A DNA stretch of 64,000 nt from Halovenus salina (GCF_026410925.1 NZ_CP112972.1:2418001-2482000); one strand, 5' to 3'. Counted from the stretch's first letter, positions 51,276-60,593 are shown. Notes: generated by a model not told the origin, from the letters alone. Numbers and translations: made by a program.

Positions 51276-53258
51276 ATGGAACTCACGTCGATACCCGGCG
51301 TCGGCACGAAGACCGCCGACGCGTTGCAGGACCTCGATGACCCTGAAGGCGCGCTCGAACGGGGCGACGTGGCCGCGCTCGCCCGTGCCCCCGACATTAG
51401 CCCGGGCCGTGCGGCGCGCATCGCCCGCGGCGCAATCCGAGCGAACTACGACGACGCGGGCAACATCACCGCCACACCGCCCGCACGTGACATCTATCAG
51501 GATGCTCTCTCACTCATCCAGGAGCGAACTGTCACCGACTACGGTCGACAGCGACTCGAAACCCTGTATCCCAGCGCCGCCCGTGCTCGCATCGAGGATG
51601 TGCGAGAGCGAACCCGGGCCGCGATGGAACGTGACCCGTCGTCGGCGGTCCGCGACGCACTCGCCGGCGTCGAGCCGCTGTCGGAGCCGACCGACCTCCG
51701 CATCCGCGACCGGTGTCTCGCCACGAGCGACGCCGAAACGTACGCGAAGGCCCGGGAGGCTGTTCCCGAAGTGAGCGTCGAACTTGTCGAGGACGCTCGG
51801 ACGCTCTCGGAGCTTGCCCGCGGGTACGCGACCGTCGTCGTCCTCGACGAGTCCTTCGCGGGCACCGATATCGAGGGCGACATTCGAATCGAGCCGGACG
51901 CATTGGAGGACCCCTCGACGGTCGTGCCAGAGCGCACGCTCGCCTTCTTCGCACAGAACCGGGACACACTCCAGGCCGCCGCCGCAGTCCACCGCGAAGC
52001 GGGACTCGACGCCCCCTGTGACCTCGCGGCGCTGGAGGCGGCACTCTCCCGGCTCGGCACAGACGGCGAGGTACGCGGCGACGATGAACTCGACCGGCTG
52101 ACCGATGCCGTCGACGATATCGACGCCGCAGTCAGCGAGGCCGAACGGGTCGCAAACGACCACCTTCGGGACGCAATCGAGAAGCGGGACGTGACAATCG
52201 AGGGGACGGACCTGCTCTCGCTGGTCGAACGCGGGGCGGGTGTCGACTCGCTGCTCGGGCGCGAACTGGCAGACGAGTACGACGCCGCGGTCGCGGCCGC
52301 CCGCGAGACCCTCGTTGAGACCCTCGACCTGCGGGATACAGTGTCGATTGCCCGTCGCGCCTTCGGCGACGAGCCGACCTATCCGGTCGAACACGACGAG
52401 AGTGTTATCAACCGCCTGCGGACGGAACTGACTGCCGCCCGGGACCGCCGCGCGACCGAGCAGAAACACGAACTCGCGGCCGACCTCGCGGGGATGCGCG
52501 AGGACTGTGAAACCCTCGTCGAGCGTGCGCTCGAACTGGACGTTGACCTCGCTATTGCCAGATTTGCGGCTGATTTCGACTGCACGATGCCGGAGCTCGG
52601 CGGCGAGGGCTTCACCATCGAGGACGGCCGGTCGCCGCTGCTTGACGTTCCCTTCGAGGAGGTCGAACCCGTCGATTACGAGGTCACGGGGGTGACACTC
52701 CTCTCAGGGGTCAACAGCGGCGGGAAGACCTCGATACTCGATCTGGTCGCGCTCGTGGTCGTCCTCGCACACATGGGGTTGCCCGTGCCTGCAGAGCACG
52801 CCCGTGTCGGCCGCGTCGCCGAACTCCAGTACTACGCCAAGACACAGGGCACGCTCGATGCCGGTGCCTTCGAGTCGACGCTCCGGGAGTTCGGCGAGCT
52901 GACCACGAGCGTGGGCGAGGACGGGGTGCTCGTGCTCGTCGACGAACTCGAGAGCATCACCGAACCCGGCGCGAGCGCCAACATCATGGCTGGCATCCTC
53001 GAAACCCTTGCCGACCGGGACGCGACCGCTGTCTTCGTCTCTCACCTCGCCAGTGAAATCCGTGAGACAGCCGCGACAGAAATTGCTGTCGACGGTATCG
53101 CGGCCGAAGGTATCGAGGACGGAGAGTTACTGGTTGACCGCTCGCCGGTCAAAGGACAGCTCGCGCGGTCGACACCGGAACTCATCGTCGAGAAACTCGC
53201 CGAAGAAGAGACCGACGAAGATGCTGCCTTCTACGAGTCGTTGCTGGAGAAGTTCTGA
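51276..53258 (+). CDS. MutS-family ATPase with N-terminal HhH (MutS5/MutS2-like)
   Basis: A 660-residue protein. It opens with a helix-hairpin-helix (SIPGVGTKTADALQDLDDPE), lacks the mismatch-reading domain I of MutS, has a long coiled middle (core/lever, ~200-420) and a C-terminal ABC ATPase: Walker A LLSGVNSGGKTSILDLVAL (~482), signature/ST region (STLREFGELTTS), Walker B VLVLVDELESITEPGAS (~550) and VFVSHLASEIRE. No Smr nuclease domain is present. Such haloarchaeal MutS-like proteins are likely recombination or branched-DNA factors rather than mismatch repair. A tttttaa box 26-32 nt upstream supports the ATG at 51276. Confidence 0.85.
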   Translation: MELTSIPGVGTKTADALQDLDDPEGALERGDVAALARAPDISPGRAARIARGAIRANYDDAGNITATPPARDIYQDALSLIQERTVTDYGRQRLETLYPSAARARIEDVRERTRAAMERDPSSAVRDALAGVEPLSEPTDLRIRDRCLATSDAETYAKAREAVPEVSVELVEDARTLSELARGYATVVVLDESFAGTDIEGDIRIEPDALEDPSTVVPERTLAFFAQNRDTLQAAAAVHREAGLDAPCDLAALEAALSRLGTDGEVRGDDELDRLTDAVDDIDAAVSEAERVANDHLRDAIEKRDVTIEGTDLLSLVERGAGVDSLLGRELADEYDAAVAAARETLVETLDLRDTVSIARRAFGDEPTYPVEHDESVINRLRTELTAARDRRATEQKHELAADLAGMREDCETLVERALELDVDLAIARFAADFDCTMPELGGEGFTIEDGRSPLLDVPFEEVEPVDYEVTGVTLLSGVNSGGKTSILDLVALVVVLAHMGLPVPAEHARVGRVAELQYYAKTQGTLDAGAFESTLREFGELTTSVGEDGVLVLVDELESITEPGASANIMAGILETLADRDATAVFVSHLASEIRETAATEIAVDGIAAEGIEDGELLVDRSPVKGQLARSTPELIVEKLAEEETDEDAAFYESLLEKF

Positions 53259-53271
53259 GCAGCTCCCGACC

Positions 53272-54363
53272 TCACTCGGCGCGAATACTGATGCTCGCCT
53301 CCTCGACAGCGGTGACTCGGCCGTCGATGGTGGCGTGTTGTGGGATACTCACACCCGTCGCGCTCGGCGTGGCGATGCGGTCGCCGGCGTCGACACACTC
53401 ACCGACGGCGACGGTCGGTTCGCTCGGCTTGACGATGCCGATATCCGGGTTCGTGACGAGTGGCACGCGGACGGTCTCTGGCTCGATGCGCTCGCTCGGC
53501 TCGGTCTCGACGGCCCGCTCGGTCCAGTCTCGGGTCGCTAAGACGTCGATGCGGTCGCCACCGAGGGTGTGTTGGTCGACAGTCTCGCGGTCGAGGAGCA
53601 TGAGACAGTTGGTGTGTTTGCGGACGCCGAACGCACTGGGGTCGGTATCGACCGGGAAGCACCAGCCGGGGCCGCCGGTGACGAGAACGCTCTCTGGGCC
53701 GCCGGCGGTGACGCCCGCGGCGTCGAGCAGCGTCTCCGCTGATGTCCCGACTGGCACGTCGAGAAACCGGTGGCGTGGGACGTTGCCGCCGACGTGGACG
53801 TAGGTTCGGGTCACCGGGGCGTTATCGGTCCAGGCCCGCGAGAGGTTGTACAGCGTTTCGGTGTTCTGGACGAGCCAGCCGTGGTCCATCGGCAACTGGT
53901 CGCCGATAACCGTTCCGGCAACGACGTTCAGGAGGACGCTCTCCATCCCGTACTGGTAGGTGTTGTCGGTGTACGCGAAGACGACGCCGGACTCTTCGGT
54001 GGGGTCGAGCGGGAGTTCGGCAGGGGAATAGACGGTTCCGTCTGTCAGCCGCTCGAGCCGTCGCAGGCCCTCTCTGTCCTTCCACTTTGCGCTGACGACG
54101 ACGACGTCGAGCAGTTCGTTGAGGAGTGAATCGAACAGCGAGGCGAACCTCGCCGCGTACTCGCTGCCGAGCCAACTGTCGATGAAGTAGTTCGGCTCGC
54201 TCTCCTGGTGGTTCATCAGGAGGCAGTCGACCTCGTCGACCCGCTCCCACTTCGAGTACGTCGGGAAGCCGGCACCGCCCGCTCCGGCCACCCCGGCCTC
54301 CCGCGCCGTGGCGACGATATCGTCGGCTGCTGGTCGTTCGGTTCGAACGATTGTTCCGGTCAT
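53272..54363 (-). CDS. RnfC/NuoF-like (SLBB) oxidoreductase subunit homologue
   Basis: About 363 residues from the ATG at 54363. REAGVAGAGGAGFPTYSKWE (~residues 18-37) is the FMN/NADH-binding glycine motif of the complex I 51-kDa/RnfC family, followed by LLMNHQESEPNYFIDSW. An SLBB-like section follows (GGNVPRHRFLDVPVGTSAET) and a C-terminal barrel (ATPSATGVSIPQHATIDGRV) as in RnfC/PduS. No 4Fe-4S cysteine motif is seen, so it is not a full RnfC. It may be a cobalamin- or quinone-linked reductase subunit acting with an unlinked ferredoxin. Confidence 0.75.
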   Translation of the reverse strand: MTGTIVRTERPAADDIVATAREAGVAGAGGAGFPTYSKWERVDEVDCLLMNHQESEPNYFIDSWLGSEYAARFASLFDSLLNELLDVVVVSAKWKDREGLRRLERLTDGTVYSPAELPLDPTEESGVVFAYTDNTYQYGMESVLLNVVAGTVIGDQLPMDHGWLVQNTETLYNLSRAWTDNAPVTRTYVHVGGNVPRHRFLDVPVGTSAETLLDAAGVTAGGPESVLVTGGPGWCFPVDTDPSAFGVRKHTNCLMLLDRETVDQHTLGGDRIDVLATRDWTERAVETEPSERIEPETVRVPLVTNPDIGIVKPSEPTVAVGECVDAGDRIATPSATGVSIPQHATIDGRVTAVEEASISIRAE

Positions 54364-54454
54364 AGCAGGTACAACTACTGCCAGAACGCGCCTACGGCTT
54401 CCCCCGCATCGGTGAGGTGGATTTATATCGGCAGAGCCGGGAGACGAAGCCACG

Positions 54455-55117
54455 ATGCGGTATCTCGAACTCACTGTCAGCCGCCCGCCCGAGGACCGCC
54501 ACCCCATGCACCGCTTTGTCGTCGACCACGAGGAGTACACCGTCGCCAGACAGCTCTATCACCGCCAGTACGCCCCCGACGAACACGCGCTGCTCTTTCA
54601 CGTCGACGGCCCTTCGGACACCTACAGAACGGCGATACAGACGGTGGATTCGATTGTCGACTTCGAAATTGCTCCCTGTTCCGACGATTCCTTCTATCTC
54701 TACGTCCGCGACGAGGTGACGACCCCTGGCAGGGCGCTCATCGACGCCGTCTCTCAGCCCGGGCTGTTGCTGGCGCGGCCAATCGAATACCGCAGCGACG
54801 GGACAATCGGGCTGTCTCTTATCGGCCCAGCTGAGGCGATACAGGCGGCAGCGGACACCGTCGGCGAGACGAACGAAACCGAGGTGGACAAGATTGGGGC
54901 GTTCCCGTCGAGTCACGTCGACAGCCGCGTGGGAGTCACCTCGCGCCAGCTTGAGGCGGTCGCCGCAGCCGTCGACTGTGGCTACTACGAGGTTCCCCGA
55001 GAGGCCGGTATCGACGCGGTCGCCGCCCGGCTGGAGTGTTCGACTGGAACCGCCGGCGAGTTGCTCCGCCGGGCCGAACAGACCGTTATGACGAACCTCG
55101 CAGACGGACCGTTCTGA
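54455..55117 (+). CDS. Bacterio-opsin activator (Bat)-type HTH regulator
   Basis: A 220-residue protein with an N-terminal ~150-residue sensor-like domain (YLELTVSRPPEDRHPMHRFV) and the C-terminal HTH_10 domain: VGVTSRQLEAVAAAVDCGYY, EVPREAGIDAVAARLECSTG, AGELLRRAEQTVM. This C-terminal pattern (L-T-x-R-Q-x-E-A-x-x-x-A...G-Y-Y-x-x-P-R) is diagnostic of the Bat family of haloarchaeal transcription regulators. Targets are unknown. Confidence 0.9.
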   Translation: MRYLELTVSRPPEDRHPMHRFVVDHEEYTVARQLYHRQYAPDEHALLFHVDGPSDTYRTAIQTVDSIVDFEIAPCSDDSFYLYVRDEVTTPGRALIDAVSQPGLLLARPIEYRSDGTIGLSLIGPAEAIQAAADTVGETNETEVDKIGAFPSSHVDSRVGVTSRQLEAVAAAVDCGYYEVPREAGIDAVAARLECSTGTAGELLRRAEQTVMTNLADGPF

Positions 55118-55127
55118 ACGACCCGGG

Positions 55128-55325
55128 TCAGTGCTGACGCTCACGTTCGCCGAAGGGGCCGACGCCGACCGACTGCAAGAGCAACCCGAGCAACAGGCCG
55201 AACGTGCCGAGATACAACAACACCTCGTACCCACCGAGCAACAACAACAGGGAGAATGCGCTGACGGCGATGAACGCGAGCAGCCCGATGATGAGGTCGA
55301 GCCGCAGGCGAAGAGCGGGGTCCAT
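55128..55325 (-). CDS. Small two-helix membrane protein
   Basis: A 65-residue protein with two transmembrane helices (LIIGLLAFIAVSAFSLLLLL; YLGTFGLLLGLLLQSVGVG) and a short polar C-terminus. It is haloarchaeal-typical, with no function known. It is divergent from the Orc1/Cdc6 gene. Confidence 0.75.
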   Translation of the reverse strand: MDPALRLRLDLIIGLLAFIAVSAFSLLLLLGGYEVLLYLGTFGLLLGLLLQSVGVGPFGERERQH

Positions 55326-55421
55326 GAGCGAGCATACGCTCGCCTGGAAAAAACTTCTGGGTATCAGACGAGACTCGCACCCTCGGTACCATTAAGTGGC
55401 CCGAAAAGCTCGGTGAAAGTA

Positions 55422-56549
55422 ATGACGGATGAGCCCGAGGAGGACATGCTCTCGTGGGACGAGTCCGTCTTTCGCGACGAGCGCGTCTTCGAGATCGACT
55501 ACGTGCCGGAGACGTTCCTCCACCGCGAGAGCCAGATGCAGAACCTGAAATACGCCCTCAAGCCGGCAGTGCGCGGCTCGCGGCCCCTGAACGTGATGGC
55601 GCAGGGGCCGCCCGGAACTGGGAAGACGACCGCCGTCAACATCCTCTTCGACGAACTGCGGGCACGGACCGACATCACGCCGATCCGGGTGAACTGTCAG
55701 GTCAACTCGACGCGGTATGCGATTTTCTCTCAACTGTTCGAGGGCGTCTTCGACTACGAGCCGCCTTCCTCGGGTATCTCGTTCAAGAAGCTGTTCTCGC
55801 AGGTGACCGACCAGCTCGTCGAAGACGACGAGGTGCTCGTCGTTGCTCTCGACGACGTGAACTACCTGTTTTACGAATCAGAGGCCTCGGATACGCTGTA
55901 CTCGCTGTTGCGCGCCCACGAGGAGCAGGGCGGGGCGCGCATCGGCGTCATTGTCATCTCCTCGGACCTCGACCTGGATATGATGGCCGAACTCGACGGC
56001 CGCGTCCAGAGTGTCTTCCGGCCAGAAGATATCTACTTCCCGCCCTACGACGAGCCAGAGCTCGTCGAAATTCTCCAGGAGCGGGCCGACCGCGGCTTCC
56101 ACGAGGGCGCGGTCGGGGCCCAGGTGATGGACCGCGTCGCCGAACTCACTGCTGAGCAGGGCGGCGACCTCCGGGTCGGCATCGACCTGCTCCGGCGGGC
56201 GGGGCTCAACGCTGAGATGCGTGCGAGCCGGGCCGTTGAGGTCCAGGATGTCGAGGAGTCCTACGAGAAATCGAAATACGTCCACCTCTCGCGACGGCTC
56301 GGCGAACTCTCGGACTCGGAGGCCGACCTGCTCGCAGTCATCGCCGAACACGACGGCGAACAGGCCGGCGACATCTACGAAGCCTTCCACGACCAGACCG
56401 ACCTGGGATACACGCGCTACTCAGAGATTATCAACAAGCTCGACCAGCTTGGCGTCATCGACGCCACCTACACCGACGTCGACGGCCGCGGGCGCTCGCG
56501 GGAACTCTCGCTCAACTACGACGCCGATGCAGTCCTCGACCGCCTCTAG
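55422..56549 (+). CDS. Orc1/Cdc6-family replication initiator ATPase
   Basis: A 375-residue protein from the ATG at 55422; the open frame extends upstream, but there it only mirrors the opposite small membrane gene. It has the AAA+ core: MAQGPPGTGKTTAVNILFDE (~residues 62-81), Walker B VLVVALDDVNYLFYE (~138), sensor-1 GVIVISSD (~175) and a C-terminal winged helix (GYTRYSEIINKLDQLGVIDA). Haloarchaea carry several orc/cdc6 genes, only some next to origins; no ORB-like repeats are obvious in the ~100 nt upstream, so this one may not mark an origin. Confidence 0.9.
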   Translation: MTDEPEEDMLSWDESVFRDERVFEIDYVPETFLHRESQMQNLKYALKPAVRGSRPLNVMAQGPPGTGKTTAVNILFDELRARTDITPIRVNCQVNSTRYAIFSQLFEGVFDYEPPSSGISFKKLFSQVTDQLVEDDEVLVVALDDVNYLFYESEASDTLYSLLRAHEEQGGARIGVIVISSDLDLDMMAELDGRVQSVFRPEDIYFPPYDEPELVEILQERADRGFHEGAVGAQVMDRVAELTAEQGGDLRVGIDLLRRAGLNAEMRASRAVEVQDVEESYEKSKYVHLSRRLGELSDSEADLLAVIAEHDGEQAGDIYEAFHDQTDLGYTRYSEIINKLDQLGVIDATYTDVDGRGRSRELSLNYDADAVLDRL

Positions 56550-57310
56550 CGCAGCCTTTCGGCGTGGTCGAGTGCGGCCGCCGCACCGTCACCGAGGTGT
56601 GCGAGGTCCATCCCCGCGACGATGTAATCGACATCCCAGGCGAGGCGTCGCTCCCGGGACTGCTCGCCGGCCGCGAACGTGCCGACAGCGACCCCTTCGT
56701 CCGTTGCGGCCTCGATTGCACGCTCGACAGCGGTCGTGAACCGCTCGGCCTCGAAGTCACCGAAACAGCCAAGCGCCGCAGAGAGGTCAATCGGACCGAT
56801 GAAGACGCCGTCGATACCGTCGACGGCAGCGATTTCGCCGGCGTTCTCGACTGCCTGCTCGGATTCGAGCTGGACGTGTGTCCTGAAGGCCGTGTCGTCG
56901 GCTTCGACCTGTGTATCAAGCGAGCGACCGTACGTCGAGGCACGTCCGGTCCCGACGCCGCGATTCCCTGCCGGCGGGTGACGGACGGCCTCGACGATAG
57001 CTTCTGCTTGTTCTGCCGTGTGGACCATCGGCACCAGCACGGCGTCGGGGGCTAAATCGAGTGTCTGCCCGAGCGTCGTCGGGTCGTCGTCTGCGACCCG
57101 GACGAGAGTCTCTGTCTCGCCGTCGGCTGCCTCGACGGCCCGGAGCAGGTTCGCCAGCGTCTCTGTCGTCGCCGGCGAGTGTTCGGTGTCGATGCCGATG
57201 AAATCGTAGCCGAGTCCGGCGACGAGCTCGGCCACCGCCGGGTGTGGGACAGCCTGCCAGCTGCCGAGTGCGGTCTCCTCGGCCGACGAACGGAGCGAAC
57301 TATCACGCAT
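56546..57310 (-). CDS. HpcH/HpaI-type aldolase
   Basis: A 254-residue class II (metal-dependent) aldolase from the ATG at 57310. Signature: LGYDFIGIDTEHSPATTETL (~residues 33-52; E and H in the active site), VLVPMVHTAEQAEAIVEAVR, HVQLESEQAVEN (metal-binding Glu) and DGVFIGPIDLSAALGC. Relatives cleave 2-keto-3-deoxy or 4-hydroxy-2-oxo acids to pyruvate and aldehydes. It lies 38 nt downstream of the prolyl-tRNA synthetase-like gene and shares its strand. It is convergent with orc, with 4-nt overlap. Confidence 0.9.
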   Translation of the reverse strand: MRDSSLRSSAEETALGSWQAVPHPAVAELVAGLGYDFIGIDTEHSPATTETLANLLRAVEAADGETETLVRVADDDPTTLGQTLDLAPDAVLVPMVHTAEQAEAIVEAVRHPPAGNRGVGTGRASTYGRSLDTQVEADDTAFRTHVQLESEQAVENAGEIAAVDGIDGVFIGPIDLSAALGCFGDFEAERFTTAVERAIEAATDEGVAVGTFAAGEQSRERRLAWDVDYIVAGMDLAHLGDGAAAALDHAERLR

Positions 57311-57348
57311 ACACGCCCCGTCGACCGGCCGCCACAAAGCGGTGGCGG

Positions 57349-58599
57349 TCACCCCACGATATCGGCAACCTCGTCGACGGCGACGTATCTCGTCTCTCCG
57401 TCACGACTCTCGAGCTCGACCTCGCCGGTCGCGCTGAAGTGGTTGCCGAGGACGACCTTCCAGGGGACGCCGAGCAGGTCGCTCTCGGCGAACCGCTCGC
57501 CGATGTGTTGGCCGGCGTCGTCGAACAGCAGCGTTTCGTCGGGATCACATGCCTCGTAGAGTCGGTCGGCCGCCTCGCGCACGTCACCCTCGTAGGAGAG
57601 GGGGACGATGGCTACCTCGAAAGGAGCGACACCGTCGGGCCAGCGACAGCCGTCGCCGTCTGCGTGCTGTGCCACCAGCGCCTGGACGAGTCGCTCGATG
57701 CCGATGCCGTAACTGCCCATCACGACCGCCTGCTCGGTCCCGTCGGGAGCGTCGACCGTCAGTCCCATTGCCTCGGAGTACCGCGTTCCGAGCTTGAACA
57801 CGTGGCCGAGCTCGATACCGTTGCCGGCGGCCAGGTCGTTTCCGCAGTCGGGACAGCTATCGCCGGCCGACAGACTTCCGCGGGGCGAGTCGTCGGTGAC
57901 GCCGAACCGACAGCCGTCGGCGCGACAGTAGCGTACTCGTTCGCTTCCCGTTTCGACGAGTGCGTGAAACTCCGCAGAGCCGGAGCCACCCATCACCTCG
58001 TTTTCGGCAGCGGTGACTGCGAAATCCAGGTCGAACTCCTCGAAGATGCGGGCGTACGCCTCGCGCACCCGGTCGTACCACTCCGCGAGCGACTCGCGGC
58101 TCGTATGAAGGCTGTAGGCGTCTTTCATGGTGAATTCCTTCGTGCGAACCAGGCCGTTTCGGGCGTGGTCGTCGCGGTACTTCTTGGTGACCTGATACAG
58201 CAACAGGGGAAGGTCGTCGTACGAGCGGACCGCCCCGTCGACCAGCGAGACGATGCCTTCCTCGTGGGAGGGGGCGAGACACAGCGATTTCCCGTCGCGG
58301 GACTCGACGGTGAGCATCTCGCCCTCGAAGCTCTCCCACCGACCGCTCTGTCTCCAGATGTCGTCGCCGTTCAGCGAGGGAAGCGTCACCTGCTGGCCGC
58401 CGATGGCGTCCATCTCGCATTCGACGCGAGCGATTACCTTCGCTCTGACCCGCTGGCCGACAGGTGCGAGCGCGTACAGCCCACTCCCCAGCTGTCGGGC
58501 GATTCCGGCCCGGTGAATCAACTGGACTGTCCTGTTCTCGTGGTCTGTCTCCTCCCGGCTGGTGAAGAGAACGGCGTCGCTACGCCGCATCACACTCAC
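57349..58599 (-). CDS. proS: Bacterial/mitochondrial-type short prolyl-tRNA synthetase
   Basis: A 416-residue class II synthetase without the editing insertion. Motif 1 region VIARVECEMDAIGGQQVTLP, motif 2 DDHARNGLVRTKEFTMKDAY (~residues 141-160), motif 3 VVMGSYGIGIERLVQALVAQ (~303). A zinc-ribbon-like segment (RYCRADGCRFGVT, then CPDCGNDL) sits where the insertion is in bacterial ProRS. The C-terminal anticodon domain is present (DVREAADRLYEACDPDETLL). Archaea normally use a different, eukaryote-like ProRS, so this is a second, bacterial-type enzyme. Its tRNA specificity is unproven. Confidence 0.85.
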   Translation of the reverse strand: MSVMRRSDAVLFTSREETDHENRTVQLIHRAGIARQLGSGLYALAPVGQRVRAKVIARVECEMDAIGGQQVTLPSLNGDDIWRQSGRWESFEGEMLTVESRDGKSLCLAPSHEEGIVSLVDGAVRSYDDLPLLLYQVTKKYRDDHARNGLVRTKEFTMKDAYSLHTSRESLAEWYDRVREAYARIFEEFDLDFAVTAAENEVMGGSGSAEFHALVETGSERVRYCRADGCRFGVTDDSPRGSLSAGDSCPDCGNDLAAGNGIELGHVFKLGTRYSEAMGLTVDAPDGTEQAVVMGSYGIGIERLVQALVAQHADGDGCRWPDGVAPFEVAIVPLSYEGDVREAADRLYEACDPDETLLFDDAGQHIGERFAESDLLGVPWKVVLGNHFSATGEVELESRDGETRYVAVDEVADIVG

Positions 58600-58811
58600 C
58601 TCCCAGAACAGCGTCCCCCGTCTGCTGCTGACAGCGGGTGCTGTGTGACAGTCTCGCGGCGCTCAGATCGAAAACAGTACTGCTATCGCGGAACCCAGCC
58701 GCGGGCCACACCGGACCCGCGGTTGCCAAACTGCGTTATTTCGAACATCGTACTGGGTGCGACGAGGGCGGAGGTAAAAACCGTTGCCAAGGTGTGTGCT
58801 CGTCTGTCACG

Positions 58812-59129
58812 TCACTCCTCGTCGACGCGGTCGAGGACGATACCCTCGCTGAATCGGCCGCGCTCGTCGGCTTTCTGCTCTCGGAGTTCCTCGATGTCCT
58901 CGGTTGAACGCTCGTGTTGCTCACAGAGGGCGTAGACGACTTCGAGTACGTCTGCCAGCTCTGCTGGCTCGCGTTCCTCTTTGTACTCCGTGACCTCCTC
59001 GTCGAGTTTCGCCAGCAGCCGGCGGTCGTACTCCTCACCCTCGGCGACGTGTGTGACTGGCGTTTCGTTGTTTGCCTCGATAATCTCGGGGATATTGTCC
59101 CGGACCAGTTTGTCGTATTCGCGTCCCAT
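58812..59129 (-). CDS. MazG-like nucleotide pyrophosphohydrolase
   Basis: A 105-residue all-alpha NTP pyrophosphatase. It begins YDKLVRDNIPEIIEANNETP, typical of the phosphoribosyl-ATP pyrophosphohydrolase-like/MazG family, with the metal-binding E-x-x-E and D in KLDEEVTEYKEEREPAELAD and VLEVVYAL. The likely role is house-cleaning of non-canonical NTPs. Confidence 0.9.
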   Translation of the reverse strand: MGREYDKLVRDNIPEIIEANNETPVTHVAEGEEYDRRLLAKLDEEVTEYKEEREPAELADVLEVVYALCEQHERSTEDIEELREQKADERGRFSEGIVLDRVDEE

Positions 59130-59215
59130 CAGCCGGCCGTTGTCACGGCCGGCAAATCAAGGGTCCGGTGCCTCGAGACAGAACCGTTATGCTGCGGGCG
59201 GTCGGCGGGGCCGGT

Positions 59216-59806
59216 ATGGACGAAATCTCACGAACGCTCGATGTTTACGAGTCCAGCTCGGATTCATACGTCGAGAAATACACGTCCGAGTCTGTCGCCG
59301 AACTGTACGGCGGCCCCTTTTTTGACGCGCTTAGCACGGCCTCCTCAGGTGAGTTCGCACAGGTGCTCGATATCGGCTGTGGACCAGGGCCGGACACCGA
59401 AGTATTCAGCGCCGCCGGACACGGCGTGACTGGGTTTGACATAACACAGTCGTTTCTCTCCGCGGGACGCGAGCGCGTTCCCGACGCAGCGTTCGTTCGT
59501 GGCGATATGCGGTCTCTCCCCTTTGACGACGGTTCCTTCGACAGCATCTGGGCCTCGGCGTCGTTCCATCATATCCCACGCCCGGCGGCGACGGAAGCTC
59601 TCGGTGACTGGCGGCGCGTGCTCCGCTCCGGTGGCTGTGCGTTTCTCTCTGTCAAACGCGACGAGAGCCTCGACGGCGACACCACCGACAGATTCTTTGA
59701 GTACTACGAGCCAGACGAGTTCCGGTCGCTGCTCAACGGTGCTGGCTTCGAGCCAATGACGCTTCAGACAGCGGGAAAGTGGGTATCTGCTATCGTGACG
59801 GCGTGA
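59216..59806 (+). CDS. Class I SAM-dependent methyltransferase
   Basis: A 196-residue methylase from the ATG at 59216; an upstream start at 59168 would add a basic stretch unlike neighbours. Motif I VLDIGCGPGPDTEVF (~residue 46), acidic loop GFDIT (~69), FVRGDMRSLPFDDGSFDSIW (~92-111) and a final YEPDEFRSLLNGAGFEPMTL. This is the UbiE/Methyltransf_11 type. Substrate unknown. Confidence 0.88.
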   Translation: MDEISRTLDVYESSSDSYVEKYTSESVAELYGGPFFDALSTASSGEFAQVLDIGCGPGPDTEVFSAAGHGVTGFDITQSFLSAGRERVPDAAFVRGDMRSLPFDDGSFDSIWASASFHHIPRPAATEALGDWRRVLRSGGCAFLSVKRDESLDGDTTDRFFEYYEPDEFRSLLNGAGFEPMTLQTAGKWVSAIVTA

Positions 59807-59810
59807 GCCA

Positions 59811-60593
59811 TCACCCGTCGGCGAGTGCGTCGACGGTTCGCTCGGCCCACTCAACGGCGTAGTCGGAGCCGTGGTCAAGATAGACCGACGCATCTAGCGC
59901 CTCGAACGGTGGTGGGAGTTCGCCGGCGTGTTTGACGGCGCTACAGGCCAACTCGGCGGCCTCGGCGAAACTCGTTTCGTTGCGTGCCATCTCTCCGGGA
60001 AGCCCGTCGACTCTCGGCTCCAGCCGGTCGCTGGCGTCGGCCCAGGCTTCGAACAGTGGTTCCTCCCAGTCGGCAAACACATCGCGTGTCTGGAGGCCGA
60101 GGTATGCGTCGTGGCAGGCCACAGCGACCTGGTAGGTCTCGGCCGGCGAGAGCAGGTCGGCACACGCCGCCGCAAATCGGGGGTAGTCACTCTCGAACAG
60201 TCCGAGGAAGTGTTCGGGCGCGTCGAGGCCGACCTCGACGAGTGCTTCGGCGACGAGAAACTCGGCGAAGGAATCGGGCGATTCTTCGAGCCGCGGCTTG
60301 CAGATGACCACTGATGGGTCGGTCTGGTGTGTCCAGACCACACTTCCGTCGCCGGGCATCCCGACGATGAAATCACTGCTGGCATAGCGGGCCAGCACCT
60401 CCGGAGAGTTCGGCGGGACCCACTCGTCGGGGTACGTCGCCGGCACGACGCTGTCGGTCACGAGCAGCAGGTCCTCAGCCTGTGCGGGCAGTAGTGACTC
60501 GAAGTTCTCGGCGCTGTCGAGAACGAGCGCGTCGGGTGCATGACGTTCTTTGACCGATTTCAGCGGCTCCGAGAGCGTACGTTCGGTGAACAT
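59811..60593 (-). CDS. Hypothetical haloarchaeal protein
   Basis: A 260-residue soluble acidic protein with an alpha/beta N-terminal half (PDALVLDSAENFESLLPAQA, EDLLLVTDSVVPATYPDEWV) and a helical C-terminal half (SFAEAAELACSAVKHAGELP). No catalytic motif is recognised. It is likely a conserved haloarchaeal family of unknown function; the neighbouring small membrane protein precedes it by 0 nt on the same strand. Confidence 0.75.
   Translation of the reverse strand: MFTERTLSEPLKSVKERHAPDALVLDSAENFESLLPAQAEDLLLVTDSVVPATYPDEWVPPNSPEVLARYASSDFIVGMPGDGSVVWTHQTDPSVVICKPRLEESPDSFAEFLVAEALVEVGLDAPEHFLGLFESDYPRFAAACADLLSPAETYQVAVACHDAYLGLQTRDVFADWEEPLFEAWADASDRLEPRVDGLPGEMARNETSFAEAAELACSAVKHAGELPPPFEALDASVYLDHGSDYAVEWAERTVDALADG

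Noticed and set aside
55131-55421. Extra 97 codons before Orc1/Cdc6
   Set aside because: This frame is the mirror of the small membrane protein on the other strand, and a good ATG lies at 55422 where family similarity begins.
55326-55421. Replication origin next to Orc1/Cdc6
   Set aside because: No ORB-like repeats or long AT-rich unwinding element were seen in this short intergenic stretch.
57244-58935. 563-codon plus-strand frame opposite the prolyl-tRNA synthetase
   Set aside because: It is antisense to a clear synthetase gene and arises from high-GC codon bias; no domain is seen.
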